DNA of 64,000 nt. Origin: an uncultured SAR202 cluster bacterium (GTDB lineage: Bacteria; Chloroflexota; Dehalococcoidia; Lucifugimonadales; Lucifugimonadaceae). Made by a program: the position numbers and the translations under genes. The notes beneath the pieces are model-generated. The model was given only the letters and a program-made list of their open reading frames with translations, ran no database searches and was not told the DNA's origin. Where the stretch lies: contig CACNIC010000001.1 in assembly GCA_902620405.1 (NCBI GenBank), positions 62,001 to 126,000 of the forward strand, in the 5' to 3' direction. How positions within the stretch are numbered: the stretch's first letter is position 1; every line of letters begins with the position of its first letter. Of the stretch, positions 7,802-18,761 are shown piece by piece.

Positions 7802-10800
7802 TTAGTCTTGGTCTTCAGGTGTACTTTCTGAATCACTTTTTTCGTTTTCTTCAATATTAGCAGTTGGATCGTCATTTGATCCAATATTTTCTTCGCTAGA
7901 CTGAGAATCTCCTTCGCTGTCAAAGTTATCTAGATTGACTAATTTACCGAAACCAAGTTTTTCATACCCTTCTTCAGACTTATCAAGCCTTGCAGGAATT
8001 AATCTGCCAATAATCACATTTTCTTTTAAACCACGCAATTCATCAACAGATCCACCCACAGCAGCTTCGGTCAAAACTCTTGCAGTTTCCTGGAATGATG
8101 CTGCCGCCAAAAAGCTTTCAGTTTTCAAAGAAGACCTTGTCACTCCCAATAATACAGGGCTACAAGTTGGTGGATTTTTTCCTTCAGAAATAAGGTTTTC
8201 AACGACTTCTTCAAATTTAATTTTATCTTCAAGTTCGTTTGGTAGAAATTGACTATCTCCAGTTGTTTCAATTTTAACTTTCCTGAGCATTTGCCTAACA
8301 ATTAGCTCTATATGTTTATCATGAATAGACACACCCTGAGATCTATAAACAGATTGAACCTCATCAATCAAATATCTTTGACATGATTGATGGCCAAGAA
8401 TTCTTAAAATATCATGAGGGCTCTTAGGGCCTGCGGTCAATGCTTGACCAGCCTTTACTTCCTCTCCATCTCTTACAAGAATTTGAGAAGCAGCAGGGAT
8501 TAAATATTCCCTTTCATCCGTTTTTTCGTGAGAAATTGATACAGATGCCTTTTTTACTTTAGCAATTCCATGTATCTCAGCAGACAGTTTGTCATCTTTT
8601 GTAATGCTGTCCCCAACATCAACCCAGTCACCAGATTTTAGAACTGATGGAGAACCGTTAAGTTTGTAATCAGCTTCTTCTTTAATAACATTAGTCACTT
8701 TAATCGTTCTACCTTGTGGGCCAACAGTTAAAGTAGTTTTCCCTTTAATTTCAGATAAAATAGACACACCTTTAGGTGTCCTTGCTTCAAAAAGTTCCAC
8801 AACTCTAGGAAGACCACTTGTTATATCTAAACCAGCAACACCACCAGTATGAAAAGTCCTCATTGTTAATTGAGTGCCTGGTTCTCCAATAGATTGAGCA
8901 GCAATTATTCCAACTGCTTCTCCAAGTAAAACTGGCCTCCCAGATGCCATTGATACCCCATAGCTTTTTTGTGAAATCCCATATTTTGATTTGCAACCAA
9001 GAGGAGAATGAACCATTACTTCTTTTACACCTGAATCTTGAATCTTATTAGCTAATTCAAAGCTAATTAAAGTTTCAGTGTCAGCAAGAACTTCACCAGT
9101 TTTTGGATGCAATATATCTTCATAAGGATATCTACCAACAATTCTTTCCGAAATTCTAGCTTGAATGCTGTTTTCTTCAGAATCTGTTATTAAAAGCCCT
9201 TCGTCAGTTTTGTCATCTATTGATGAAACAATTAAGTCTTGTGCAACATCTGCCAAACGCCTAGTAAGGTAACCTGAGTCTGCAGTTCTTAGAGCCGTAT
9301 CAGCTAGTCCTTTCCTCGCTCCATGAGTAGATATGAAATATTCAAGTACCGACAATCCTTCTACAAAGCTTGACCTTATTGGTAGCTCAATAATCCTACC
9401 TTTTGGATCTGACATCAAGCCACGCATTCCTGCCATTTGTCTTATTTGTTCAATATTACCTTTTGCTCCGGATTCTGACATTGCGTATACACCACCAAAA
9501 TATGGCAATGTTTCTTTTACTGCTTGAGTTAATTTTTCATTCGTTTCAGTCCAAACATCAACTGTTTTTTGGTACCTCTCATTTTCATCATTTACTAGAC
9601 CGTCTTTAAATAGTTGTTCTAGCTTATCTATTTTAGTATCTGCATTTTTAAGCAAATTACTCTTAGATTTTGGAACAACAATATCTTTTATTGCAATAGT
9701 TGTTCCAGATTTAGTCGAATATTTGAATCCGAGCAATTTTAAATTATCCAATAATTTGGTTGTTGTTTCTGTGTTCTCATTTTCATGGCACTGAACAACA
9801 ATTTCTTGCAACCTTTTTTTGTTAATGGTCTCATTTATAAAATCAATTGAATCAGGAAGAATTTCGTTAAAAATTACCCTTCCAACTGAGGTAAAAAATG
9901 GATTTTTTCCATCACTTAAAGCAAGTATTTCTATTTTTTCTTTTAATTTTATTGTTCCAACTTCATATGAATATATTGCATCTTCAGTCGAACTAAATTT
10001 CTTTGCATTTTTGTCATCAACATCCTGATCTTCATCAAATTCTGTAAGATAGTAGTTACCTAAAACCAAGTCTAAAGTTGGAGCAACAATTGGTGTTCCA
10101 GATCCAGGACTTAACATGTTTTCTGAGCTTAACATTAAACTTCTGCACTCTTGAATTGCTTCTTGAGAAAGTGGAACATGCACTGCCATCTGGTCACCAT
10201 CAAAGTCGGCATTAAAAGCAGGGCAAACAAGAGGGTGCAATCTTATTGCACTACCTTCAACAAGTACTGGCTGAAATGCTTGTATTCCTAGCCTATGAAG
10301 TGTTGGAGCTCGGTTTAACAGAACTGGATGATCTTTTATAACTTCTTGTAGTATGTCCCAAACTTCTTCGTCACCCGATTCTGCTTTTCTCTTAGCACTC
10401 TTTATATTGTGAGCATAGCCTTGAATGACGAGGGCATTCATTACAAGAGGTTTAAATAATTCAAGTGCCATTTTTCTTGGCAGGCCGCATTCATTTAATT
10501 TTAAATCAGGGCCAACAACGATTACAGATCTACCACTATAATCTACTCTTTTTCCAAGTAGATTTTGTCTAAATCTTCCTTGCTTACCTCTAAGCAAATC
10601 AGTTAAAGATTTAAGAACGTGATTATGGCTACCCTGAATGGCTCTGCCTCTTCTGCCATTATCAACTAGAGCATCAACAGCTTCTTGCAACATTCTTTTT
10701 TCATTTCTTACTATTATCTCAGGTGCTTCAAGATCTAGCAGGTGTTTTAGTCTATTGTTTCTGTTAATTACTCTTCTATATAAGTCATTAAGGTCACTAG

Positions 10801-11677
10801 TTGCAAATCTCCCACCATCAAGTTGAACCATCGGATGCAAGTCTGGAGGCAACACAGGTAATACATCAAGTATCATCCATTCAGGCTTGTTTCCACTATT
10901 TCTAAAAGCTTCAACAACCCTTAGTCTTTTGAGGGACTTTTTTCGTTTTTGTCCCGAAGTAATTGCAATTTCTTCTTTTAAATCAGAGCTAATTGTATCG
11001 AGATCTAATTTTTTCAATAATTTTAATACCGCATCTGCACCCATCTCAGCTGCAAATACTGGACCAAATTTATCTTTAAAATCTCTGTACATAGATTCGT
11101 TTAGTAAATCACCAACTTTCAATGACTCTAATTCTTCTATCCTGTCTTCAACTTGAGTTTCTATGTCAGCTTCTTCAGAATCTTTATCTTCTTCAACTTT
11201 ATTTGATACAGCAAATTCTTTTAATGTTGTTATTGCTTCTTGTTTTTTCTCTTCATCAATATTAGTAACAATGTATTGTGAAAAATATAATATTCTTTCT
11301 AAGTTTCTTGGTGATATATCTAAAAGTACTCCAAGCCTTGATGGCGTTCCTTTAGAAAACCAAATATGAGCCACTGGAGCTGCCAGTGAAATATGGCCCA
11401 TCCTCTCTCTTCTTACCTTAGCTCGAGTAACTTCAACTCCGCACCTATCGCAAATTACACCTTTATATCTAATATTCTTATATTTTCCACAACCACAGTC
11501 CCAGTCCTTAATAGGACCAAAAATTCTTTCACAAAACAGTCCATCTTTCTCAGGCCTTAATGTCCTGTAATTAATGGTTTCTGGTTTAGTTACCTCTCCA
11601 TAGGACCACGCCCTTATTTGGTCAGGAGAAGCTAAGGATATTCTTATAGCATCAAAATCTGTAGAACTGGTGGTCAT
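7802..11677 (-). CDS. rpoC: DNA-directed RNA polymerase subunit beta'
   Basis: Largest catalytic subunit of RNA polymerase, 1291 residues. The N-terminal zinc-binding region contains CGCGKYKN and [23 protein letters not shown] is the catalytic Mg-binding loop. The bridge helix and trigger loop follow around SGAKGN and [20 protein letters not shown], and [19 protein letters not shown] lies towards the C-terminus. The last 45 or so residues are an Asp/Glu/Ser-rich tail beyond the conserved core. The start is set by AGGAGG at 11690-11685, seven bases upstream, and the ATG overlaps the rpoB stop as ATGA. Confidence 0.98.
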   Translation of the reverse strand: MTTSSTDFDAIRISLASPDQIRAWSYGEVTKPETINYRTLRPEKDGLFCERIFGPIKDWDCGCGKYKNIRYKGVICDRCGVEVTRAKVRRERMGHISLAAPVAHIWFSKGTPSRLGVLLDISPRNLERILYFSQYIVTNIDEEKKQEAITTLKEFAVSNKVEEDKDSEEADIETQVEDRIEELESLKVGDLLNESMYRDFKDKFGPVFAAEMGADAVLKLLKKLDLDTISSDLKEEIAITSGQKRKKSLKRLRVVEAFRNSGNKPEWMILDVLPVLPPDLHPMVQLDGGRFATSDLNDLYRRVINRNNRLKHLLDLEAPEIIVRNEKRMLQEAVDALVDNGRRGRAIQGSHNHVLKSLTDLLRGKQGRFRQNLLGKRVDYSGRSVIVVGPDLKLNECGLPRKMALELFKPLVMNALVIQGYAHNIKSAKRKAESGDEEVWDILQEVIKDHPVLLNRAPTLHRLGIQAFQPVLVEGSAIRLHPLVCPAFNADFDGDQMAVHVPLSQEAIQECRSLMLSSENMLSPGSGTPIVAPTLDLVLGNYYLTEFDEDQDVDDKNAKKFSSTEDAIYSYEVGTIKLKEKIEILALSDGKNPFFTSVGRVIFNEILPDSIDFINETINKKRLQEIVVQCHENENTETTTKLLDNLKLLGFKYSTKSGTTIAIKDIVVPKSKSNLLKNADTKIDKLEQLFKDGLVNDENERYQKTVDVWTETNEKLTQAVKETLPYFGGVYAMSESGAKGNIEQIRQMAGMRGLMSDPKGRIIELPIRSSFVEGLSVLEYFISTHGARKGLADTALRTADSGYLTRRLADVAQDLIVSSIDDKTDEGLLITDSEENSIQARISERIVGRYPYEDILHPKTGEVLADTETLISFELANKIQDSGVKEVMVHSPLGCKSKYGISQKSYGVSMASGRPVLLGEAVGIIAAQSIGEPGTQLTMRTFHTGGVAGLDITSGLPRVVELFEARTPKGVSILSEIKGKTTLTVGPQGRTIKVTNVIKEEADYKLNGSPSVLKSGDWVDVGDSITKDDKLSAEIHGIAKVKKASVSISHEKTDEREYLIPAASQILVRDGEEVKAGQALTAGPKSPHDILRILGHQSCQRYLIDEVQSVYRSQGVSIHDKHIELIVRQMLRKVKIETTGDSQFLPNELEDKIKFEEVVENLISEGKNPPTCSPVLLGVTRSSLKTESFLAAASFQETARVLTEAAVGGSVDELRGLKENVIIGRLIPARLDKSEEGYEKLGFGKLVNLDNFDSEGDSQSSEENIGSNDDPTANIEENEKSDSESTPEDQD

Positions 11678-14600
11678 GATTCATCCTCCTCAGGTGTATC
11701 GTCTAATGTTTCTGCAATATTCTCTAGAGATTCTTCAATAATCTCATCAGAGCTATTATCTTGAGCAGATTCAGTTAATTGTTTAGCAAGATCTTCAATT
11801 GTTTCTTGCTCTGAATCAGGTAAAGTAATTTGAGATGTAAGATCATCAGGTAGTTCATAGCTTTCGAACTCCCCAGTATTTAAATCATCATCATTTTGGC
11901 CAAGATTTCCACTTACAGAATTTTCAGAAATTAATTCAATGGAAAGTCCTAATCCTTGAAGCTCTTTAAGAAGAACTTGGAAAGACTCAGGCATTCCAGG
12001 CTGAGTAACCTTTTCCCCTTTAACTATAGCTTCATAAGTTTTAACTCTTCCAACAACATCATCAGATTTAACGGTTAGCATTTCTCTTAAAGTGTGTGCT
12101 GCACTATAAGCTTCCAAAGCCCAGACCTCCATCTCACCAAATCTTTGTCCTCCAAATTGAGCTTTACCACCTAAAGGTTGCTGAGTTATTAAAGAATAAG
12201 GTCCTGTTGATCTGGCATGAATCTTGTCTTCAACTAAATGTATTAGTTTTAAAATATACATATTCCCAACAGTTACGGGTTGATCAAAAAATTCACCAGT
12301 TTTTCCATCTCTAAGAATTGTTTTTCCAAAAATAGGAGCAGACAAACCTTCCTTCACTTGAACATCAAGTGCACATTGCATTAAATCAGCATCCTTCATA
12401 TTTTTTGTTTCAATTCCGGCCTCATTTTTTAACCAAATGCTTAAGCAGGCTTTTGTAGCATAACCTTTATTACCAGAAGTATCTGAAAATACTTTTTCAG
12501 ACTTGAATCCATTAGACTTTAGCCAATTACTTACATTATCCCAGTCAATATTTTCGTCATCAAGATCTATTTTATTTGTTGATTCAGATTCTTGAACAAA
12601 CCAAGCCCTCGCAAGCATGTCTTCAACAGTCACAGTATCTGCACCTGAAAATACAGGTGTCCTTGCTTTAAAGCCTAAAAGATCAGCAGCTCTTCCAAGA
12701 TGTGTTTCAAGAATTTGACCTAAATTCATTCTTGAAGGAACACCAATTGGGTTTAAAATTATGTCTACTGGAGTACCATCTGGCAAACAAGGCATATCCT
12801 CTTCAGGGAGAATTTTTGAAATAACTCCTTTGTTTCCATGTCTTCCTGCCAACTTGTCGCCTTCAGTGATTTTCTTTTTTTCTGCTATCCACACCCTTAT
12901 TAAGTCTTGAACCCCAGCTGGAAGATTGATTCCACCTCGTTTTCTTGGTTTGAGATCTTTTCTAGATATTCTTCTAACATTAATTACTTTTCCGTATTGA
13001 CCATGCCTAACTCTTAGTGATGAATCCTTAACATCTCTTGCTTTCTCACCAAATATTGCCCTCAACAACTTCTCTTCGGATGTTAATTCAGTTTCACCTT
13101 TTGGAGTTATTTTACCTACCAATATATCTCCAGGTTTTACGCTTGCTCCAACTTGTATAATTCCTTCTTCGTCTAAATTAAGTAAAGTATCTTCACTTAC
13201 GTTAGGAATATCTCTAGTAATTTCTTCATTTCCTAATTTTGTTTCTCTTGCTTCAATTTCAAATTTTTCGATATGTATAGAAGTAAATTTGTCTTTCTTA
13301 ACTAAATTTTGATTAAGGATAATTGCATCTTCATAGTTGTATCCACCCCAACTCATAAATGCAACGGTTAAATTTTGCCCTAAAGCCAATTCGCCTCCAT
13401 CAGTAGATGAACTATCAGCAATTGGTTGCCCTATTTCAACTTTCTGACCTTTTGTAACAATTGGAATATGGTTGATACATGTGCCTTGGTTTGACCTCAT
13501 AAATCTTCTTAAATCATATGTATGAACTGCTTCTTCTTCATCAGTTATTTGAATTTCAGTGCTTGTTGAAGAACTTACAATACCATCATGCCTAGAAACC
13601 AAAACTTGCCCACTTTCTTGAGCAACTCTTTTCTCCATTCCTGTTCCTACTAAAGGGGATTCAGGCAATAATAATGGAACTGCTTGCCTTTGCATATTTG
13701 ATCCCATCAACGCTCTGTTTGCGTCATCATGCTCTAAAAAAGGAATTAAAGATGTCGATACACTAACAAGCTGAAGAGGAGAAACATCAAGGTGAGTTAG
13801 GTTTTGAGGTTGAATCTTTCTTACTGCTTCACCTTCTCTAACATCAACAGTTGCTGATAAAATTTGACCTTTGCTGTCAACTTCAGTTGTAGATTGGCCA
13901 ATAATCTTATCTTCTTCTTCATCTGCAGACATGAATTCCACGTCATGAGGCATTGTTGTTACATAAGGAGTTACCTTTATGTTAAATGCTTTTTTCTTAG
14001 ACAAATCATTAAAATGTTTTTCCGTAATTTCATCCCCTGTTTTGACTAAAATTTTGTTACCTATTTTTAAATCTTCATAAACATTTCTAGATATTATGTC
14101 TTTATCATCAGAGCTTATCTCGTTATAAACTTTTCTATACGGTGTTTCTATAAAACCGTAAGAATTTGTTTTACCGTAAACAGCAAGAGAACCTAATAAA
14201 CCGATGTTTGGACCTTCAGGGGTTTCAATGGGACAAATTCTTCCATAGTGGCTGTGGTGAACATCTCGAACATCAAATCCAGCCCTTTCCCTTGATAGCC
14301 CTCCTGGACCCAATGCTGAAAGCCTTCTTTTGTGTGTTAACTCTGATAATGGATTAGTCTGATCCATAAATTGAGAAAGTTGAGAGCCACCAAAAAACTC
14401 TCTTAGAGAAGCAACAATTGGCCTTATATTTACTAAAGCTGCAGGAGTTGTTACTTCCGGATCCATTTGAGTAGTCATTCTTTCTTTAATAACCCTTTCC
14501 ATCCTTAACAATCCAACCCTTATTTGATTTTGTATTAACTCTCCTACACCTCTTACTCTCCTATTTCCGAGATGATCAATATCATCTGCCTGAACAGCTT

Positions 14601-15549
14601 CATTATTGATCCCAATCAAATGTTTTAAAACTGCAACTATATCTTCATTTGTAATTATTTTTTCAGATAATGGTGTTTCGCTATTAAGTTTCTTGTTTAG
14701 TTTATACCTACCTACTCTACCTAAATCATATTTTCGAGGATTGAAAAATAAATCATTAACAAGATTATTAGCATTATTTATATTAGGAGGCTCGCCTGGC
14801 CTAATTCTCTTGTAAAATTCAATTAATGCTTGATCTCTAGTTTTTACAGCACTGTCTTTGTCAAGTGTAGTTTTGATAAATTGAAAATCTGTATTATCGA
14901 TATCTTTAAATGTATCTAAAATTTCTTGGTCTGACTCAATACCTAAACACCTTAAAAAAGTAGTAATTGGAGATTTTCTTTTTCTGTCTATTTTTACTGT
15001 TATTAAATTCCTATTTGATGTCTCAATTTCAATCCAAGCACCTCTGTAAGGAATTATTTTTGCATCGCATAATTTTCTACCTGAGGCAGGGTCAGAATTT
15101 GATTGAAAATAAGCACCAGGTGACCTAACTAACTGCGAAACTATAACTCTCTCGGCGCCGTTGATTATAAATGTTCCATATTTTGTCATTTTTGGAATGT
15201 CACCCATAAACAAAACTTGTTGCTTTACTTCTTGTGTCGAAAGTATTTTTAATTCAACAGTGACATAAAGTGGTGCTGAATATGTAACTTCTTCTTTTCT
15301 ACAATCTTCTTCAGATCTTATTGGCTCCCTTATTTCATGGTCAATAAATCTAACTTCAAATCTCTCACCGCTTGAATCATCAATTGGAGAAATTTCTTCA
15401 AACAGTTCTTTGATTCCATCGTTTAAAAGCCAATCATAGCTTTCTTTTTGTATGTGTACTAGATCAGGTGCAATAAAGTTAGTTTCACTGATGGAGCCAA
15501 AGTTTTTGATTGAACTCCTATTGCTATTGTTAGGGATGCTTAATACCAT
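11674..15549 (-). CDS. rpoB: DNA-directed RNA polymerase subunit beta
   Basis: Second-largest RNA polymerase subunit, 1291 residues. The rifampicin-binding cluster reads [16 protein letters not shown] followed by [13 protein letters not shown], with the Asp, His and Ser typical of sensitive enzymes. [13 protein letters not shown] and [13 protein letters not shown] are also present. A highly acidic C-terminal extension of roughly 70 residues follows the conserved C-terminal clamp region ([12 protein letters not shown]). AAAGGAGA at 15564-15557 is a good ribosome site. The gene is first after a promoter at 15746-15719 and a terminator-like leader hairpin. No rplL or rplJ precedes it. Confidence 0.98.
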   Translation of the reverse strand: MVLSIPNNSNRSSIKNFGSISETNFIAPDLVHIQKESYDWLLNDGIKELFEEISPIDDSSGERFEVRFIDHEIREPIRSEEDCRKEEVTYSAPLYVTVELKILSTQEVKQQVLFMGDIPKMTKYGTFIINGAERVIVSQLVRSPGAYFQSNSDPASGRKLCDAKIIPYRGAWIEIETSNRNLITVKIDRKRKSPITTFLRCLGIESDQEILDTFKDIDNTDFQFIKTTLDKDSAVKTRDQALIEFYKRIRPGEPPNINNANNLVNDLFFNPRKYDLGRVGRYKLNKKLNSETPLSEKIITNEDIVAVLKHLIGINNEAVQADDIDHLGNRRVRGVGELIQNQIRVGLLRMERVIKERMTTQMDPEVTTPAALVNIRPIVASLREFFGGSQLSQFMDQTNPLSELTHKRRLSALGPGGLSRERAGFDVRDVHHSHYGRICPIETPEGPNIGLLGSLAVYGKTNSYGFIETPYRKVYNEISSDDKDIISRNVYEDLKIGNKILVKTGDEITEKHFNDLSKKKAFNIKVTPYVTTMPHDVEFMSADEEEDKIIGQSTTEVDSKGQILSATVDVREGEAVRKIQPQNLTHLDVSPLQLVSVSTSLIPFLEHDDANRALMGSNMQRQAVPLLLPESPLVGTGMEKRVAQESGQVLVSRHDGIVSSSTSTEIQITDEEEAVHTYDLRRFMRSNQGTCINHIPIVTKGQKVEIGQPIADSSSTDGGELALGQNLTVAFMSWGGYNYEDAIILNQNLVKKDKFTSIHIEKFEIEARETKLGNEEITRDIPNVSEDTLLNLDEEGIIQVGASVKPGDILVGKITPKGETELTSEEKLLRAIFGEKARDVKDSSLRVRHGQYGKVINVRRISRKDLKPRKRGGINLPAGVQDLIRVWIAEKKKITEGDKLAGRHGNKGVISKILPEEDMPCLPDGTPVDIILNPIGVPSRMNLGQILETHLGRAADLLGFKARTPVFSGADTVTVEDMLARAWFVQESESTNKIDLDDENIDWDNVSNWLKSNGFKSEKVFSDTSGNKGYATKACLSIWLKNEAGIETKNMKDADLMQCALDVQVKEGLSAPIFGKTILRDGKTGEFFDQPVTVGNMYILKLIHLVEDKIHARSTGPYSLITQQPLGGKAQFGGQRFGEMEVWALEAYSAAHTLREMLTVKSDDVVGRVKTYEAIVKGEKVTQPGMPESFQVLLKELQGLGLSIELISENSVSGNLGQNDDDLNTGEFESYELPDDLTSQITLPDSEQETIEDLAKQLTESAQDNSSDEIIEESLENIAETLDDTPEEDES

Positions 15550-15556
15550 TCAGAGT

Positions 15557-15564
15557 TCTCCTTT
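15557..15564 (-). promoter_or_regulatory. Shine-Dalgarno site of rpoB
   Basis: AAAGGAGA on the minus strand, seven bases before the rpoB ATG at 15549. It lies about 20 bases downstream of the leader hairpin, so hairpin formation would not hide it directly. Confidence 0.75.
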
Positions 15565-15585
15565 GTAATCTAAATTAAACGTAAA

Positions 15586-15608
15586 AAACCTCGATTAAAT
15601 CGAGGTTT
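15586..15608 (-). terminator. Terminator-like hairpin in the rpoBC leader (candidate attenuator)
   Basis: A perfect inverted repeat with 11-base arms (AAACCTCGATT and its complement) around one central base. On the minus strand it is followed directly by a run of T (15585-15583 and on). It has the form of an intrinsic terminator. No minus-strand gene lies upstream: it sits between the predicted rpoB promoter and the rpoB ribosome site, so it would terminate the rpoBC leader itself. An attenuator or an RNA-level control element is the likely reading. A + strand terminator is less likely, because no + strand gene ends nearby. Confidence 0.6.
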
Positions 15609-15718
15609 ATTTTAAGTTAATTTTTAAATCAAATATTTTTTTTGCAACTTCGTTTAATAATCCTTAGGTAAATTATTGGGAAAATACCAAAAATTTAAGA
15701 AAATTAAGTAACTTGATT

Positions 15719-15746
15719 ATTATCTACAGAAATTAAAAATTGTCAA
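15719..15746 (-). promoter_or_regulatory. Predicted rpoBC promoter
   Basis: Minus strand: a perfect -35 TTGACA at 15746-15741, a 16-base spacer, and -10 GATAAT at 15724-15719. It predicts a transcript start near 15712 and a leader of about 160 bases. The remaining non-coding DNA from 15565 to 15846 is AT-rich and shows no further gene. Confidence 0.6.
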
Positions 15747-15846
15747 TACTAAAATAACAATAATTGGGCACTAAAGTTATATTATTCTTAATAATTTAAA
15801 TATATATTAGTTGATTGAAAATTATTTTTTTGGGGAAGAAGGAAAT

Positions 15847-16068
15847 TTGATAACCGTTTTTACGCATCCAGAATGCGAATATTCTAAAATGTTGATTGAC
15901 GATTTAGTTGAATCAGGAGAGGACTTTCAAAACATTGACTTGCTGATTGATCCAGAATTTTGGAGCAGTGTCGAAAATGTTTGCAAAGGGAACAGAATGA
16001 CCCCAATCACTATCTACCAAGATGGATCGCATCTAGTTGGATACAATGGTGTTGCATCAAAATTTTAA
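15847..16068 (+). CDS. Small glutaredoxin-fold protein with a CxxS site
   Basis: A 73-residue thioredoxin-fold protein. The first strand ITVFTH is followed by PECEYSK (a CxxS, monothiol-type site), and MTPITIY supplies the cis-proline loop. GSHLVGYNG is the usual C-terminal GSH-site-like segment. I prefer the TTG at 15847: a purine-rich GGGGAAGAAGGA precedes it and the protein then begins directly at the first beta strand. A TTG at 15811 would add 12 residues unlike the family. The reading frame is intact and the cis-proline loop conserved, so it is probably real. The redox partner is unknown. Confidence 0.65.
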   Translation: MITVFTHPECEYSKMLIDDLVESGEDFQNIDLLIDPEFWSSVENVCKGNRMTPITIYQDGSHLVGYNGVASKF

Positions 16069-16074
16069 ATTTGC

Positions 16075-16104
16075 TTGACCTAACTTAAGTTTTAACAGTA
16101 TTAT
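16075..16104 (+). promoter_or_regulatory. Predicted promoter of tRNA-Asp
   Basis: -35 TTGACC at 16075-16080, an 18-base spacer, -10 TATTAT at 16099-16104. The predicted start is about 7-8 bases before the mature tRNA 5' end at 16119. Confidence 0.55.
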
Positions 16105-16118
16105 TTTCATGAATTAAT

Positions 16119-16195
16119 GGCCCCGTGGTGTAGTGGTTTAACACGCCTCCCTGTCAAGGAGGAGATCGGCAGTTCGAGTCTGCTCGGGGTCGCCA
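16119..16195 (+). tRNA. tRNA-Asp (anticodon GTC), CCA encoded
   Basis: A complete cloverleaf. The acceptor arm is GGCCCCG/CGGGGTC with one G-T wobble and the discriminator G expected for tRNA-Asp. The anticodon stem is CCTCC/GGAGG with loop CTGTCAA, giving anticodon GTC. CCA is encoded at 16193-16195. The stop codon of the convergent xylonate dehydratase begins at the very next base. Confidence 0.95.
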
Positions 16196-18145
16196 TCAAC
16201 GAGTGTTTTTATTTATTAGTTCAAAATCATAAACACATCCATTCCAAGCTCCACCACTTAAAGATTGCAAATGAGCCCATAATACTGTGTCTTCTGGAAG
16301 GCCGTCTTGAGGTTTTAGGTCACTTCGTAAGCCTCTTTTCTTTAACTGATCGTCACCCCAACTCACCCCTTTTTTTTGACCATTTTCTCCAATTAAATTT
16401 ATTGACCCCTCTAAATTTATGGTGTCTATATTAATTTCTATCAAATCATTTTCTTGAAGTTTTCCAATTGGCCCTCCATCTAATGCTTCTGGGCCAATAT
16501 GACCTATACATGCACCAGTTGAAACACCTGAAAATCTACCGTCAGTGATCAAGGCTACTTCTTTTCCGAAGCTTAAATATTTTAGTGCAATCGTTATTTG
16601 GGCAACCTCTTGCATTCCTGTTCCTTTTGGCCCTCCACAAACTACTACCATAATATCACCAGCCTTAATGCCATTAGCCCCATTATCTTTTACTGCTTTA
16701 ATTGCATCTGCCTCAGAAATAAAAATTCTTGCAGGCCCAATTTTTCTATATACTCCATCGTTGTCAATAACAGTTTTATCAATTGCAGTGCTCTTCACCA
16801 CAGATCCTTCCGGGGCAATATTTCCTTTTGGAAAAGTTACTGTGGAAGTCATATTTTTTCTCTTAGAATTTTTAAGAGAATTAACAACATCTTCTGGGTC
16901 AATATTTCTTGAATTTTTGAGTTGTTTTCTTACAAAGTCTCGTTTTTCAGATTGTTCCCACCAATCAAGGTTTTCCTTTAAAGTTAAGCCAGTTGAGGTG
17001 ACAACATCTAAATTAAGTAGCCCTTCATTTCTAAGTTTTAACATTACTTCTGGAACACCGCCAGCTGAAAAAAATACAGAAGTTGGAAAACCTTTTGGTC
17101 CATTTGGCAATACATCCACCAACCTAGGAGTTAATTTATTTATTTTTATCCAATCTTCGACTTTCATTATTTTTTCTTTAACAGCATGGGCAACGGCAGG
17201 CAAATGAAGAATTAAATTTGTAGAACCTCCGCATGCAGCATGAACGATCATTGCATTTTCAAATGCTTTTGAAGTTAATATTTCTTTAGTTTTTATATTT
17301 TTATCAATTAAGTTTTTAAGCGCTATTGCTGATCTTCTGCCTGTATCAATCCATAAATTAGTTCCTGAAGGCGTAAGTGCTGCATGAGGCAATGTCATCC
17401 CTAATGATTCAGCTATAACTTGACTTGTTCCTGCAGTTCCTAGGAATTGGCAGCCACCTCCTGGTGATGCACATGATTTGCACCCCATATCTTGGGCGTA
17501 TTCTAGTGTAACTTCATTTTGCGCAAATCTTGAACCAATTGATTGTATCTTTGCGGTGTCTTCACCATTTTCCACGGCTAAAGTTACTCCGCCAGGCATG
17601 ATTATTGTTGGCTTATTAGGAGTTCCCGCCAAAGCCATCATCATTGCTGGCAAACCTTTATCGCAAGTGGCAATGCCCAAAACTCCTTTAGTTGTAGGTA
17701 TTGATCTGCTCAATCTTCTCATCACAATTGCTGCATCATTCCTGTACGGCAAGCTATCCATCATCCCTGAGGTTCCTTGACTTCTACCGTCACAGGGATC
17801 AGAACAGTAAGCCGTATAAGGAACTCCGTCCATTTCTTGAATTTGTTCAGCAGCAGTTTTAATCAACATCCCCAGTTCAAAATGCCCTGTATGATGGCCT
17901 AATGCAATTGGCGTTCCATCATCTGATCTCATTCCTCCCATGGTACTTAAGATCATATATTGAGTGCCCCATAACTTTTTAGGATCCCAGCCCATACCTA
18001 CATTTTGACTTTGAGCAAAAATGTTTCCACTTGGCTCATTGATAAGCATTTTTGCGGAGAATTCAATTTTTCCAGCAGGCCCTTCAGCATGAGTTTCAAA
18101 GTCCCACGAATCAGGCGCAACTCTTTTATTTCCTAAGACATCCAT
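16196..18145 (-). CDS. YjhG/YagF-type D-xylonate dehydratase (IlvD/Edd family)
   Basis: An iron-sulfur dehydratase converting an aldonic acid, probably D-xylonate, to the 2-keto-3-deoxy acid. The 649 residues are far longer than IlvD (about 560) and match the YjhG/YagF subgroup along the whole length: THAEGPAG and MLINEPSG near the start, then NPSP-type cluster segments SDPCDGRSQGT, ATCDKGLPA and GCKSCASPGGGCQFLGTAG holding the Fe-S cysteines, and late SGVSTGACIGH. It is the last gene of an amidohydrolase-SDR-dehydratase operon, with a four-base gap to the SDR. The stop TGA directly abuts the CCA of tRNA-Asp. Another pentonate or hexonate could be the real substrate. Confidence 0.85.
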   Translation of the reverse strand: MDVLGNKRVAPDSWDFETHAEGPAGKIEFSAKMLINEPSGNIFAQSQNVGMGWDPKKLWGTQYMILSTMGGMRSDDGTPIALGHHTGHFELGMLIKTAAEQIQEMDGVPYTAYCSDPCDGRSQGTSGMMDSLPYRNDAAIVMRRLSRSIPTTKGVLGIATCDKGLPAMMMALAGTPNKPTIIMPGGVTLAVENGEDTAKIQSIGSRFAQNEVTLEYAQDMGCKSCASPGGGCQFLGTAGTSQVIAESLGMTLPHAALTPSGTNLWIDTGRRSAIALKNLIDKNIKTKEILTSKAFENAMIVHAACGGSTNLILHLPAVAHAVKEKIMKVEDWIKINKLTPRLVDVLPNGPKGFPTSVFFSAGGVPEVMLKLRNEGLLNLDVVTSTGLTLKENLDWWEQSEKRDFVRKQLKNSRNIDPEDVVNSLKNSKRKNMTSTVTFPKGNIAPEGSVVKSTAIDKTVIDNDGVYRKIGPARIFISEADAIKAVKDNGANGIKAGDIMVVVCGGPKGTGMQEVAQITIALKYLSFGKEVALITDGRFSGVSTGACIGHIGPEALDGGPIGKLQENDLIEINIDTINLEGSINLIGENGQKKGVSWGDDQLKKRGLRSDLKPQDGLPEDTVLWAHLQSLSGGAWNGCVYDFELINKNTR

Positions 18146-18149
18146 TTAC

Positions 18150-18761
18150 CTATCTTATCAATTTCTGAAATTCTTGCTTAAATTTTAATAAAGAGATTTC
18201 TTCATTTTTTGAAGGCAGTACTTTGCCTGGTTTAAATTCTTTAATTGATATTTTTTCGTTATCAAAATTCATATTTTTTGAATATTCTGAAAGCAGTAAT
18301 TTAGATTTGTTGTATGAATTGTAACCATCTTCAGATAAATTTTTATCAGTAATATTTATTACAAATCTATTTTTTGAATCAGAATTGATTAAGCAAGATA
18401 TTAAGGTAACAGGATTTCGAAAATGAATATTTAAATTTTCGTTTAAAAAATTAGCATTTAAACTTTTTCCATCTTTTTCAAAGAAAGAAGCATTGTTAAC
18501 AAGACCTTTTATTTTATATTTATAGAATATATTTTTACTAAAATAACTAACCGAATATAGGCTTGATAAATCAATTTTAATTTTAATAATAGAGATTTTA
18601 GGAAATCTATTTTTAATATCTTCAGAAATTATTTTTATTTTTTTATCAGAATTAAAATAGTGAAGGATTATGTTTTCGCCCATTTCAGCAAAAACTTCAC
18701 AAATAGTTTTTCCTAATTTTCCTGTTGATCCTGTAATAAAAATATATTCTTTATTTTTCAA
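18150..18761 (-). CDS. Short SDR-family oxidoreductase, pteridine-reductase-like
   Basis: An NADP-type short-chain dehydrogenase/reductase of only 203 residues (typical 240-260). The cofactor loop reads TGSTGKLG, which follows the TGx3[RK]xG pattern of PTR1/FolM pteridine reductases rather than classical TGx3GxG. LVNNASFFE and the YNSYNKSK active site (Tyr and Lys) also resemble that group. It overlaps the amidohydrolase by ATGA and precedes the xylonate dehydratase by four bases. Context would suggest a sugar dehydrogenase and motif style a pteridine reductase. I cannot decide between them. Confidence 0.72.
   Translation of the reverse strand: MKNKEYIFITGSTGKLGKTICEVFAEMGENIILHYFNSDKKIKIISEDIKNRFPKISIIKIKIDLSSLYSVSYFSKNIFYKYKIKGLVNNASFFEKDGKSLNANFLNENLNIHFRNPVTLISCLINSDSKNRFVINITDKNLSEDGYNSYNKSKLLLSEYSKNMNFDNEKISIKEFKPGKVLPSKNEEISLLKFKQEFQKLIR

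Noticed and set aside
8805-8996. Short open frames opposite or inside rpoC, rpoB and other long genes
   Set aside because: They have biased, low-complexity translations, lie wholly within strongly conserved genes and show no ribosome site; they are shadows.
15586-15608. Hairpin as an ordinary terminator of an upstream gene
   Set aside because: No minus-strand gene lies between it and the divergent glutaredoxin gene, and no plus-strand gene ends before it. A leader element explains its position better.
15811-15846. Upstream TTG start for the small glutaredoxin-fold gene
   Set aside because: The added residues do not fit the fold, and a purine-rich ribosome site precedes the TTG at 15847. Not fully excluded.
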